Positions 56,173-64,000 of a DNA stretch of 64,000 bases are shown here, piece by piece (position 1 is the stretch's first letter; each line of letters starts with the position of its first letter). This DNA is from Pollutiaquabacter aromativorans (GTDB lineage Bacteria > Bacteroidota > Bacteroidia > AKYH767-A > 2013-40CM-41-45). The notes beneath the pieces were generated by a model. That model did no database searches, was not told the DNA's origin, and saw nothing but the letters and a program-made list of their open reading frames with translations. A program made the translations under genes and the position numbers. The stretch covers positions 2,170,001 to 2,234,000 of the forward strand of contig CP185379.1 of the NCBI GenBank assembly GCA_049177215.1, given 5' to 3'.

Positions 56173-56490
56173 TTACTTGTTCGGTTGCGTAGCCGGGGCG
56201 TCTTTCTCGACAGCCGCTTCGGTGTGCTTGTCGGAGCAGGAATGCGCCTTCTCGGCTTTGGCTTTGTCGCAGGCCGCCTTTTCTTCCGGTGTGCAGGAGG
56301 CTGCGGCTTTCTTGCTGCAAGAGGACATGGATGCGCTCTTCGAGCAGCAGGAGTGCTTCGCGCCACTTTCCGATGCCTTGGTCACAGTTTCCGTCTTGGC
56401 AGCTTTCTCGGCTGCAGCTTTCGGTTCTTCAGCCTTGGTCACGAATGCGAAGAAGCAGACCAGGGACATCAGGGAGAGGATCTTTTTCAT
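56173..56490 (-). CDS. small secreted Ala/Lys/Cys-rich protein
   Basis: 105 residues. A signal peptide (MKKILSLMSLVCFFAFVTKAE) is followed by an Ala/Lys/Glu-rich, largely helical-looking mature part with six cysteines (HSCCSKS, SSCSKK, SCTPEEKAAC, HSCSDK). I know no family. The composition resembles the cysteine-rich tail of hppA, though the spacing differs. Metal binding or disulfide chemistry in the periplasm is plausible. It has its own promoter and terminator, so it is a real gene. Confidence 0.75.
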   Translation of the reverse strand: MKKILSLMSLVCFFAFVTKAEEPKAAAEKAAKTETVTKASESGAKHSCCSKSASMSSCSKKAAASCTPEEKAACDKAKAEKAHSCSDKHTEAAVEKDAPATQPNK

Positions 56491-56510
56491 TGTTTGTGCT
56501 TGTTGTTAGA

Positions 56511-56518
56511 CAAATATA
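56511..56518 (-). promoter_or_regulatory. -7 box of the Cys-rich small protein gene
   Basis: Minus-strand TATATTTG, exact TAnnTTTG, 20 nt before the ATG. Confidence 0.7.
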
Positions 56519-56661
56519 ACGGTTAGACCGGCCAAATGGTGTGCAATCTTTGAGAAAATATCCCCAAAGGCCAGAAAACGCCCCGAAAAGGCCGTTTTTT
56601 AACACTGATTAACGCCCCCTGGGGCCCCCGCCGTACCCCCTTTTCGTACTTTCACCCCCGG

Positions 56662-57894
56662 ATGGAAGTCTCCGAAAATGTTAAAGTCGCCCTTCAGAGC
56701 GTCCGCAGTCAGCTGTTACGGACGGTATTGACGGCCCTGATCATCGCGATCGGTATCATGGCGCTGGTCGGGATCCTGACCGCGATCGAGGCGATCAAAG
56801 GATCGATCAACTCGAACTTTTCGAACATGGGCGCCAATTCGTTCACCATCCAGAACCGCGGGATGCACATCCGCATCGGCAACGCGGGCAAACGACCGAA
56901 GCGTTTTCGGGCCATCACGTATCGTGAAGCCACGCGTTTCGTGCACGAGGCGGATTTTCCGGCGACCGTTTCCATATCGGCGATGGCATCGGGTGCTTCG
57001 ACCGTGAAATTCGGTGACAAGAAAACGAACCCCAACATCCTGGTGATGGGCGGGAACGAAAACTATCTGCAGACCAGCGGCTACACCATCGCATCCGGGC
57101 GGAATTTCTCTCCGCAGGAAGTGCAATACGGCGCGAACGTCGCGATCATCGGGAATGACCTGGTGGAAAAGATCTTTCCGAGTTCCGACCCGCTCGACAA
57201 GGTGATCTCGGTAGGCAACTACAAGTACCGCATCATCGGGGTGCTGAAAGAAAAGGGAACCGCGATGGGATTTGGCGGCGACAAGGTCTGCATCCTGCCC
57301 GTTTCGAATGTGAAAGCCAACTTCGCCCGGCCGAACATGTCGTTCTCGATCAACGTCAGCGTGAACGACATCGCCCACCTCGAGATGGCGGTGAGCGAAT
57401 CGACGGGACTCTTCCGGACCATCCGTGGTGTTGGCATCAAAGAGGAGGACAACTTCGAGATCACGAAGAGTGACAGCATCGCCAACCTCCTGCTCTCGCA
57501 GATCAGCTCGGTCACTGTTGCCGCCACGATCATCGGTTTCATCACCTTGCTCGGCGCGGCCATCGGGCTGATGAACATCATGCTCGTATCGGTGACGGAG
57601 CGCACGCGGGAAATCGGGATCCGGAAAGCCCTGGGCGCGACGCCGAAGCTGATCCGCCGTCAGTTCCTGACCGAAGCGGTGATCATCTGCCAGATGGGCG
57701 GCATCCTCGGGATCGTGCTGGGCCTGTTGGTCGGGAACGGCATGTCGCTCCTGCTGGAGTCGGGCTTTATCATTCCCTGGAAATGGATCCTCTCCGGCCT
57801 CGTCCTCTGCTTTGGCGTAGGCGTGGTGTCCGGCTACTACCCCGCCTCCAAAGCCGCCCGGCTGGATCCGATTGAGGCGTTGCGGTATGAGTGA
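56662..57894 (+). CDS. MacB/FtsX-type ABC transporter permease
   Basis: 410 residues. The N terminus (VKVALQSVRSQLLRTVLTALIIAIGIMALVGILTAIEAIKGS) gives the first membrane helix and entry to the periplasmic MacB_PCD domain (residues ~45-275). Three helices follow (~285-310, 340-360 and 375-395) with the coupling motif TREIGIRKALGATPKLIRRQFLTEAV. It needs an ATPase partner, not seen nearby. The start is 7 nt after a TACTTTCA box. The last 166 bp recur exactly at 62332-62497. Confidence 0.9.
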   Translation: MEVSENVKVALQSVRSQLLRTVLTALIIAIGIMALVGILTAIEAIKGSINSNFSNMGANSFTIQNRGMHIRIGNAGKRPKRFRAITYREATRFVHEADFPATVSISAMASGASTVKFGDKKTNPNILVMGGNENYLQTSGYTIASGRNFSPQEVQYGANVAIIGNDLVEKIFPSSDPLDKVISVGNYKYRIIGVLKEKGTAMGFGGDKVCILPVSNVKANFARPNMSFSINVSVNDIAHLEMAVSESTGLFRTIRGVGIKEEDNFEITKSDSIANLLLSQISSVTVAATIIGFITLLGAAIGLMNIMLVSVTERTREIGIRKALGATPKLIRRQFLTEAVIICQMGGILGIVLGLLVGNGMSLLLESGFIIPWKWILSGLVLCFGVGVVSGYYPASKAARLDPIEALRYE

Positions 57895-57987
57895 GTCGGC
57901 TGTATGATCGGCATGCAGCATTCAATATTTTAATGCCTAAAAGACCGCACGACTCGATTTTCAGGGAGACATTGCGGTGCGCGGGAA
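57729..57987. repeat. direct repeat DR-A: 3' end of the permease gene, first copy
   Basis: 259 bp, matched by 62332-62589 (258 bp) in the same orientation. The first 202 bp are identical in both. The copies then differ in one short patch of about 13 nt and one G/A substitution. Offset between copies is about 4.6 kb. Confidence 0.97.
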
Positions 57988-58151
57988 ACAAGCGATGTTA
58001 TGAACGCGAAGTTCCCAGGATTTACCAGTTACGCCTTTGTGAATTTTCGAATTTGAAAAGGTAGCTGTCAGCCGGGAAGGTATTCATTGCGGTAACACTA
58101 CTTCACTATCAATCTCCCGGAAAACACCTTGACATCCTATTCGAGATAATA

Positions 58152-59788
58152 CTACTCCTTCACCAAAACAATTCTACCTGTGAAAGTTTCTTTTCCATTT
58201 GACAGCATCACTGAATAAATGCCAGACGGAGAGGGTGAAATGTTGATACTTTGGTGAGGCATTCCGGGATCAACAGCTTGTTCATAAAGTAGTCGGCCCT
58301 CGTCAGCGTAAACAAACAATTTCCACTCAGTACTCCTGTCCAGCCCCTTTGGAAACGCTATTCTACAATGGCCTCCATTGGGATTAGCATACACCACAAG
58401 TGACTTCGTAGTTCTATTAGCTGGCAATTCGATCCCGGTCAAAACAATGTCTATGGAAACTACCAACGCGTCCCATGCGTTAAAACTGGAAATGGTATCT
58501 GCCCCGAGAATGATGTCTCCCGTAAACAAGCCTCCGATAATCAGATGTTGATCGTCTGACCACCCGATGCTCCTACCCGCAGCCTCACCAAAATGAAGAA
58601 GGCTACGACAATTTCCTGCCGTATCATACTTGGCTATATAAGCATCTACCGAGGTTCCAGCGGTAATTTGTGAAGTCCCAAACCTTGCTGAGCCACTGAA
58701 ATATCCTGTAGCATATAAGCTGCCGGATCGAACAGACGTCAAGCCTATTACGCTTGCCCCAGATGTCCCGTTCGATTCTGATCGCTTAACCCACATCAAC
58801 TCGCCAAGGCTATCAAACTTACATAAAAAAGGTCAGGGATGGAAGGGTTGAGGGTTTGAAAAGTGTCGTTTCCAATAAGAATACTATTCATGAACATTCC
58901 AGTGCAATAGGAAGATCCATCCAAATCCAAAGTACCATTTGCTGGAATTGCAAGGCCTATTTCACCCACCACCTTACTCCAAATCAATTGAAAAGCAGTA
59001 TCTAACTTACAATAAATCGCATTGTTCGATGCAATTGAAACAAAAGTGGTATCACCTAAGAAAATAGTATCGTTCCAGGATTCCGCTACAAACAAATGCT
59101 CCATTTCGGAAGAAGAAAATTCAATTGCGTCGACCCCTTGCATAACTGGAACCATGCTTATCAGATTCCCGTCTGCCTGCAGCCCCATCAAATATGCGGC
59201 AGGAGCGAATGACTGATTATTAAATAGGATGGAATCCCGCGAAGAAAAGAACCATTGGATTGACGTTGGGTTTTGCAAATGCAGATCGCCCGGAAATATT
59301 CGAGCGGCACCGGTGCCCTGGTACGCCGAACTGGCCCATTTCACCCAATCGATAGTGCCATCATACCGGACCTTTACCAGGAAAACGGACTTGGAAGGGA
59401 TGTTGAAGGTGTCTAATTGAAATCCGAGGTAATTGCATCCTGTAACATAGATTGACTGTGATGCCTCGTCCACTTGGATTGATGTCGGTGTTTCAAAAAA
59501 ATCTTCCCAAAACGGATTACTGCTTCCGAACTGCTTGTACCACAATATCGACCCCGATGATGAAATGCGTGCTACGAAAATATCATCCCATCCCGAAACA
59601 TAGTATAATGTTGAATTAACCGTAACCGTGCTGGTGGTTGTTCCCGCTACAAAGATCTCACCCTGGCTATCCGCGGCCGCCAGGCAACTTTGATCTTCCA
59701 TGCCAGCAATAAGTCCAACTGCTGTGGGTTGCGATAGGCTAACTACAGATAACAGTAGACTTACGAAAAGAAATATAACTTTTCTCAT
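58152..59788 (-). pseudogene. secreted repeat/propeller-like protein with T9SS domain, one-base frameshift
   Basis: The combined product would be about 545 residues. It has a signal peptide (MRKVIFLFVSLLLSVVSLSQ), SBBP/propeller-like repeats (SQGEIFVAGTTTSTV...WDDIFVARISSSGSILWYKQFGSS), and a T9SS sorting domain at the end (VYANPNGGHCRIAF; ...GRIVLVKE). The frame breaks at a run of six T on the coding strand (58825-58830). One more T would give a smooth DLFLCKFDSLGELMWVKR reading. Either a recent mutation or a sequencing error. The start at 59788 begins the signal peptide. Confidence 0.8.
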
Positions 59789-59816
59789 AGCTTGATTATT
59801 TTCTCTGTTATCGTTT

Positions 59817-59882
59817 CTTACTTCCAAGTTCCTAACACAACATATGAATAGCTATATGTTACCGTAGTAACCTGGAAGCAAG
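59817..59882. repeat. palindromic element, copy 1 (imperfect)
   Basis: 28-nt arms (59817-59844 and 59855-59882) in the family of the perfect copy at 60825-60890. The left arm differs from that copy at one base, and the right arm has 22 of 28 bases matching. It lies 3 nt after the stop codon of the gene at 59886. Confidence 0.85.
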
Positions 59883-59885
59883 GTC

Positions 59886-60773
59886 CTATTTAACTATTAT
59901 TTTCTGATTAAATACATTAATATCTGATTGCAAACTAACTACATATACTCCAGGTAAAAGATCCATAAAGTAACATTCGGAAATTACGTTTTTCATTTGA
60001 ATTAAATTTCCGGATACATTATAAATACTTGCCTTAAATTTCAAATTTGTTTTTAATTCGACTTTGATGGTTGAGGGGTAAATGTTTGGGTAAACTATAT
60101 ATACTTCTTCGGTTAGTTCAGGGATATTAACAGCAAGACAAGTATCAACTGGAGAATTACACGTAACATATCCCGAATCCCTATAAACAACATTGCCAGA
60201 ATCAGACATACATAACAAGATGGAACCGAGAGAGGCCATTGGGTCTGTCAATCCGCTTGTTGCCCCAACTCCTTCAATCAAATAGAATATCCCACCACAC
60301 ACTTGATTAATATCTTCCAATTTATACCTAATTCGCTGTTGTCCCTGAATTGTAACCTGGTCCACTGCTGTGACGACCCTGGGGGCACAAATAGAAAACC
60401 ATGAATAAATCGTATCGCCCATTGAAATTGAGAAATCATACAACAACTGATCCCCAGTAGAAGGAGAATTGAAGAATACCTTCCTATTAAGGGTGTCTTG
60501 TCTAATTGCTCCAAAATAAGCATAAGGGTTAAAAATATTTGTGGAGCAAAGTGCGTCTTGCGTCTTTCGATATACTTTTGTATAGCGAACAGAATTAATT
60601 AGAGTGTCAGACTCCAGTGAATCCACAATTAAAAAACAGAATTGACTTATCGGAGGTTGGGGGCAATAATAGATTGTTTTATATACGGACCCACCTTCAG
60701 GCAATGGAATATATGCATATCCTACATTGATACTACAAATAGAAATTATTAAATTATAGACTAAATAACGCAT
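59886..60773 (-). CDS. secreted protein with T9SS-type C-terminal domain, AT-rich
   Basis: 295 residues. The N-terminal signal (MRYLVYNLIISICSINVGYA) is followed by a beta-rich domain shared with the next gene upstream: RQDTLNRKVFFN, LLYDFSISMGDTIYSWFSIC, RIRYKLEDIN and FYLIEGVGATSGLTDP. A short C-terminal sorting-like domain follows (VYPNIYPSTIKVELKTNLKFKASIYNVSGNLI; ending FNQKIIVK). The protein is likely surface-exposed; its function is unknown. The strong AT bias and codon use differ from the 12-16 kb T9SS genes and suggest transfer. Confidence 0.72.
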   Translation of the reverse strand: MRYLVYNLIISICSINVGYAYIPLPEGGSVYKTIYYCPQPPISQFCFLIVDSLESDTLINSVRYTKVYRKTQDALCSTNIFNPYAYFGAIRQDTLNRKVFFNSPSTGDQLLYDFSISMGDTIYSWFSICAPRVVTAVDQVTIQGQQRIRYKLEDINQVCGGIFYLIEGVGATSGLTDPMASLGSILLCMSDSGNVVYRDSGYVTCNSPVDTCLAVNIPELTEEVYIVYPNIYPSTIKVELKTNLKFKASIYNVSGNLIQMKNVISECYFMDLLPGVYVVSLQSDINVFNQKIIVK

Positions 60774-60824
60774 TTTTATTTCACTTATTTATTTTTATTC
60801 TTTATTGAGTTCCATAATATGAAG

Positions 60825-60890
60825 CTTACTTCCAAGTTCCTAACGCAACATAAAACTATTCATATGTTGCGTTAGGAACTTGGAAGTAAG
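60825..60890. repeat. palindromic element, copy 2 (perfect 28-bp arms)
   Basis: Arms 60825-60852 and 60863-60890 are exact reverse complements (CTTACTTCCAAG... / ...CTTGGAAGTAAG) around a 10-nt loop. It begins 1 nt after the stop codon of the gene ending at 60892. Confidence 0.97.
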
Positions 60891-60891
60891 T

Positions 60892-61833
60892 TTAATTTAT
60901 GCATATTTTATTTTGAAAAACTCCGCTATCTGTATTAATTATGACATAGTATATTCCTTTTGAGTAATTATTATTTATTTTTATTGTCACTTCAGAACTA
61001 TTATCATCGAACTTTTCTTTAATTATTGGGCGACCGTCAATACTAAGTAAACAGATTTGGCGAATGGCTTTATCTGATCTGATATTGAAATAATCCACTA
61101 CTGGATTAGGGTATATGACTGGCTCAATATTTTCAATGTCTTTCGGGTTTAAATCAGCTATTAATTCCGTGCATATATATCCGGGTTGGTTATAGAACAC
61201 GTTCCCATTTTGATTAAAGCAGTTTAATATATATAATTGCTCAAAATAGTTATACTGGTAAAAACCTCCCAGATTACTCCCTATGCCTTCAATTATTTCA
61301 ACTCCAGAAGGAAAATGATTTCCATCTTCAAGAACAAATCGTTTTCTGTATAATCCATCAATTAGTATTGAATCAATTGCATAAACATAGCTATATAACA
61401 TATGGGAAACAAAGTAACTGCTGTTGATTAGAGAGTCGCCAATTTCCATGTTAAAATCGTACAAGACACTATCACAAGTATTACATGTCAATGAAAGCCA
61501 ATCTTTAAAATACACAGTTTTCTGTAGCGTATCTTGCCATAGATATCCAAACCTCCTTTCTCCCGAACTATGCCACGGTTTGTTGATAGCGTGTTCAACT
61601 ATCATATTAAGTATATGAATTACTTTTCCATTATAAAATGTGTCACCAGAATAATATATTTGGTAATCACTAATCTCTACTCCCGTTGGTGCCGAAGAAT
61701 CATATTCAGTCAGTCGCCAATAAGCATTTGATGTAGGGAACGGGAAATATCGTGATGTTTGCGCAAGCACGCTACTGTCCCATTGAAAGAAGTAAATTAG
61801 TATCCCGAGGGTTACGTATCTTAATATCCTCAT
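60892..61833 (-). CDS. secreted protein with T9SS-type C-terminal domain, paralogue of the neighbouring gene
   Basis: 313 residues. A signal peptide (MRILRYVTLGILIYFFQWDSSVLAQ) is followed by a domain with the same pattern as the neighbour: QDTLQKTVYFKDW, SVLYDFNMEIGDSLIN, KRFVLEDGNHFPSGVEIIEGIGSNLGGF. The C-terminal sorting domain is clear (VIYPNPVVDYFNIRSDK; LSIDGRPIIKEKF). The gene is AT-rich. The upstream fragment at 61830-62057 overlaps its start by 4 bp. Confidence 0.78.
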   Translation of the reverse strand: MRILRYVTLGILIYFFQWDSSVLAQTSRYFPFPTSNAYWRLTEYDSSAPTGVEISDYQIYYSGDTFYNGKVIHILNMIVEHAINKPWHSSGERRFGYLWQDTLQKTVYFKDWLSLTCNTCDSVLYDFNMEIGDSLINSSYFVSHMLYSYVYAIDSILIDGLYRKRFVLEDGNHFPSGVEIIEGIGSNLGGFYQYNYFEQLYILNCFNQNGNVFYNQPGYICTELIADLNPKDIENIEPVIYPNPVVDYFNIRSDKAIRQICLLSIDGRPIIKEKFDDNSSEVTIKINNNYSKGIYYVIINTDSGVFQNKICIN

Positions 61834-62057
61834 TGCAATGTGGATTTTCCAATTTTTGAAGAGGTTTTTTCCTGCTCAATAATATAGCCTGTCAGCTCTT
61901 CTATCTTAAGGAGCAGCAGCCTAGATGTTTCGCTTAAGGATATTCCCCCATCAGCTTGAACCTCAGCGGCTGATTTCAGTCCGGGTAAACACTTGTTATC
62001 CTTTATAAAGGCTTCCAATTCTCTCAGGCTTCGAAGCGAATAGTTGTCTCCAAACAC
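61830..62057 (-). pseudogene. C-terminal remnant of a tail-fibre/endosialidase-chaperone type protein
   Basis: 75 codons from a GTG at 62057, whose pattern (YSLRSLRELEAFIKDNKCLPGLKSAAEVQADGGISLSETSRLLLLKIEELTGYIIEQEK) matches the C-terminal part of Bacteroidota proteins with a tail-fibre or peptidase S74-like end. An in-frame stop codon lies just upstream, and the N-terminal body is missing. It overlaps the next gene's start. It is probably a relic of a larger surface protein. Confidence 0.7.
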
Positions 62058-62331
62058 AAAATCCAGTCAATCAGCATGCATTTTACTGATTTTGTCCTCA
62101 TGATCGGTTTAAAATCATTAGCAATATCAAAGGATAACAATGAATTTTTAAAATGCAAGTGTTTCGGAAAATTTAACACTAAAGGCAATGTGCTTTATTC
62201 AAGTTAACATCCATTTCCATGAGCACTTCAAGCTTTTTCGCAAAATTTCTGATTGCATTCTTGAACGCCTTATACCGAAATGACAGACCCACCAGTAGGA
62301 CTGCATCCTTTAGGCTGTGCCAGTCCCTGCC
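62058..62331. other. AT-rich interval without a confident gene
   Basis: About 270 bp. One short minus-strand frame (62179-62376) ends in LKDAVLLVGLSFRYKAFKNAIRNFAKKLEVLMEMD, which I cannot assign and which overlaps the repeated sequence. No RNA gene or clear promoter is visible. Confidence 0.5.
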
Positions 62332-62497
62332 GGTCGGGAACGGCATGTCGCTCCTGCTGGAGTCGGGCTTTATCATTCCCTGGAAATGGATCCTCTCCGG
62401 CCTCGTCCTCTGCTTTGGCGTAGGCGTGGTGTCCGGCTACTACCCCGCCTCCAAAGCCGCCCGGCTGGATCCGATTGAGGCGTTGCGGTATGAGTGA
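62332..62497 (+). pseudogene. duplicated 3' fragment of the MacB/FtsX-type permease gene
   Basis: Encodes the last ~55 residues (GNGMSLLLESGFIIPWKWIL... to IEALRYE) without the ATP-coupling and periplasmic parts. An open frame extends upstream to 62219 through unrelated sequence, producing an artificial 92-residue chimera. I do not call that a gene. Confidence 0.85.
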
Positions 62498-62589
62498 GTC
62501 GGCTGTATGATCGGCATGCAGCATTCAATATTTCAATTTCAAAAAACCGCACGACTCGATTTTCAGGGAGACATTACGGTGCGCGGGAA
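62332..62589. repeat. direct repeat DR-B: duplicated 3' end of the permease gene
   Basis: 258 bp, the partner of 57729-57987. It contains an exact copy of the permease's last 166 bp including the stop codon, followed by the conserved flank up to GCGCGGGAA. The upstream sequence joins abruptly after CCTGCC. Confidence 0.97.
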
Positions 62590-62640
62590 TATCCCGGTTC
62601 GTGGAATGATTTCGGCTCCTGCGGCTGCTGAATTACTCCA

Positions 62641-64000
62641 TCATTCCACTTTCACATAACGCTGATATCCGACCTCCGGAGAACCGATAAAATAAATTCC
62701 CGGACCCATATCTTCCAACCGGCAATTCATGGGATTTTCCAAAACCAATAGGCGCTTGATCTCTCTCCCCGCCAAGTCTTTGACGTACAAATCCTGGGGT
62801 GTTTTTTCCGAAAAGTTAATAACAACATGGTCATTACCGGGATTTGGATAGAGGGTAAACAGCCGCACTCCCAATTCGTCAATCTTACTTTGCAACGCAG
62901 TGTAAGAGACCACCCAATAATCGCTTTGACCGTGATTTCCTGAGACCATGCCATTATTTGAAAAGGTCGTCCCCACCATTAGATTATCCCCGTGCTGATC
63001 CAGTCCCATCGCAAAAACGAGGTCCTCGCTGGCGCCTCCAAGACAATAGGAATTCAGAATGTTACCAACTGAATCCACGTGTAAAAACCAGGCATCGATA
63101 TATCCATGGTTACCCGATACATCCCCATCAAAGGACAAAGTGTTGGCCCCAATTAGTACTTCATCGTCTTGCAAGTGAAATATTGAAAAAGAATATGTAT
63201 CGCCATTTGAACCACCATAGCATCTTGACCATTGTACCCCCCCCATCGAATCAAGACAGACTAACAGGATATCATAGGAGCCATGATTACCAGTCCCATA
63301 ACCGTCTATAGAACTTATTCTTCCAGACAATACAATACGGCCTGAACCAAGCTCCGTAATTGAATATGCTTCCTCCATATTGCTGCCGCCATAACTCCCC
63401 TGCCAAAGCACATTACCTATCGAATCACATCGCACAGCCCACAATTCAGAACCAATCAGACCAGCTAATAACAGGTCTCCATTATTGGCCTCATAAATAT
63501 TATTAAAATACTCATTACCAATTGTGCCAATACACTTAGACCAGATTACAGTTCCATTGGTATCCACCTTTACCAATAAACCGTCCTGACGGCCGTGTGA
63601 ACTTGCCGCTTCATTATTAGCGGAATTCGTCATACCAGAGATCAATATCTTACCATCTCTTGTTTTTATCATCTCCGGATAACGGTCATAATTACTCCCG
63701 CCCAATCGTCTACTCCACAATTCATTTCCCACAGAGTCAATCGCCATCACGAACAAATCGTCGTCACCATAGCCAGACGAACCATTGGCAGGCCAATCCG
63801 GACTATTGGTGATCCCTGCAACGATAAATATATTCGGGCTAAACTCAATAATTCCGAGGGCACAATCCTCCACTGAGCCGCCATATAAATAACTACTTTG
63901 AATATTCAATGCACTATTTAACTTGAGAATCCAAATATCTACTCCTCCTGAAATACTTGCCGACACATCGCCATCCATTGATGTGGTGCAACCACACACC
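62641..64000 (-). CDS. secreted propeller-repeat protein with T9SS sorting domain (5' end beyond window)
   Basis: At least 452 residues, still open at the window end, so the N terminus and signal peptide are missing. It carries about seven repeats of ~50 residues with the pattern YGGSxxD...DGxxLxxGxTxSxDGDVSGNHG...DxWxxxxDSxGNxxW. The last ~75 residues are a T9SS sorting domain (LYPNPGNDHVVINF; VKDLAGREIKRL; ending YQRYVKVE). Likely a cell-surface or secreted beta-propeller protein. Confidence 0.88.
   Translation of the reverse strand, partial: VCGCTTSMDGDVSASISGGVDIWILKLNSALNIQSSYLYGGSVEDCALGIIEFSPNIFIVAGITNSPDWPANGSSGYGDDDLFVMAIDSVGNELWSRRLGGSNYDRYPEMIKTRDGKILISGMTNSANNEAASSHGRQDGLLVKVDTNGTVIWSKCIGTIGNEYFNNIYEANNGDLLLAGLIGSELWAVRCDSIGNVLWQGSYGGSNMEEAYSITELGSGRIVLSGRISSIDGYGTGNHGSYDILLVCLDSMGGVQWSRCYGGSNGDTYSFSIFHLQDDEVLIGANTLSFDGDVSGNHGYIDAWFLHVDSVGNILNSYCLGGASEDLVFAMGLDQHGDNLMVGTTFSNNGMVSGNHGQSDYWVVSYTALQSKIDELGVRLFTLYPNPGNDHVVINFSEKTPQDLYVKDLAGREIKRLLVLENPMNCRLEDMGPGIYFIGSPEVGYQRYVKVE

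Noticed and set aside
59817..60890. Integron attC sites at the palindromes
   Set aside because: CCTAACGC/GCGTTAGG is suggestive, but the perfect arms extend past the R-site position, the span is too short, there are no extrahelical bases, and no integrase is seen.
62219..62497. 92-residue ORF as a gene
   Set aside because: It is a fusion of unrelated AT-rich sequence to a copied permease 3' end, with no promoter or family support.

Overview
The window is 64 kb of chromosome from a member of the Bacteroidota, probably class Bacteroidia. I cannot fix the family. The evidence is of several kinds. Promoters are of the Bacteroidetes type: TTTG, 19-21 bp, then TAnnTTTG, seen best upstream of rpsT, hppA and the fused E1 gene. 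Six secreted proteins end in type IX secretion (T9SS) sorting domains. There is a PorE-like T9SS/OmpA protein, a type III glutamine synthetase, a membrane pyrophosphatase, and proteins with DUF4476, DUF4159 and DUF6624. Most of the window is moderately GC-rich housekeeping sequence. About 59.8-62.3 kb is clearly AT-rich.

Layout. 0-12 kb: trmN6 (cut by the window edge), a saccharopine-dehydrogenase-like gene, pckA, rsmE, a DUF4159 gene, a TPR lipoprotein and typA. 12-19 kb: two large secreted T9SS proteins (an M43 metalloprotease, and a lysyl-oxidase-like protein carrying P and PKD domains), then hppA with an unusual cysteine-rich tail. 19-29 kb: thyA-folA, a nucleoside permease, a bifunctional-nuclease-like gene, etfBA, pdhB, a DEAD-box helicase and a fatty acid desaturase. 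29-43 kb: a DUF6624 protein, glnN with an operator-like inverted repeat, an M3 peptidase, a PorE-like protein with LysM domains, purM, prfA, an SDR and a fused 2-oxoacid dehydrogenase E1. 43-50 kb: a Y1 (HUH) transposase homologue that has lost its catalytic tyrosine, an SRAP protein, and a paaH-DUF853 ATPase-paaI-paaJ operon with a paaY-like gene. 50-57.9 kb: rpsT, a frameshifted radC, a surface-glycan pair, upp, yjjG, a small Cys-rich secreted protein and a MacB/FtsX-type permease. 57.9-64 kb: an accessory region of T9SS cargo flanked by a 258-259 bp direct duplication of the permease 3' end and punctuated by long palindromes.

The strongest candidates for something undescribed are these. 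(1) Several intergenic arrays are built on a 7-nt period, and some run as a forward block followed by its inverted complement. (2) The pyrophosphatase has a 210-residue tail with 34 cysteines and four exact C-x3-C-x3-C-x6-C-x5-C repeats. (3) The accessory island combines duplicated permease ends with palindromes placed directly after stop codons. (4) Several promoters leave almost no room for a 5' leader, which suggests leaderless mRNAs.

No tRNA, rRNA or CRISPR array was seen. Two genes (radC and one T9SS gene) are each broken by a one-base frameshift. These may be real mutations or assembly errors.
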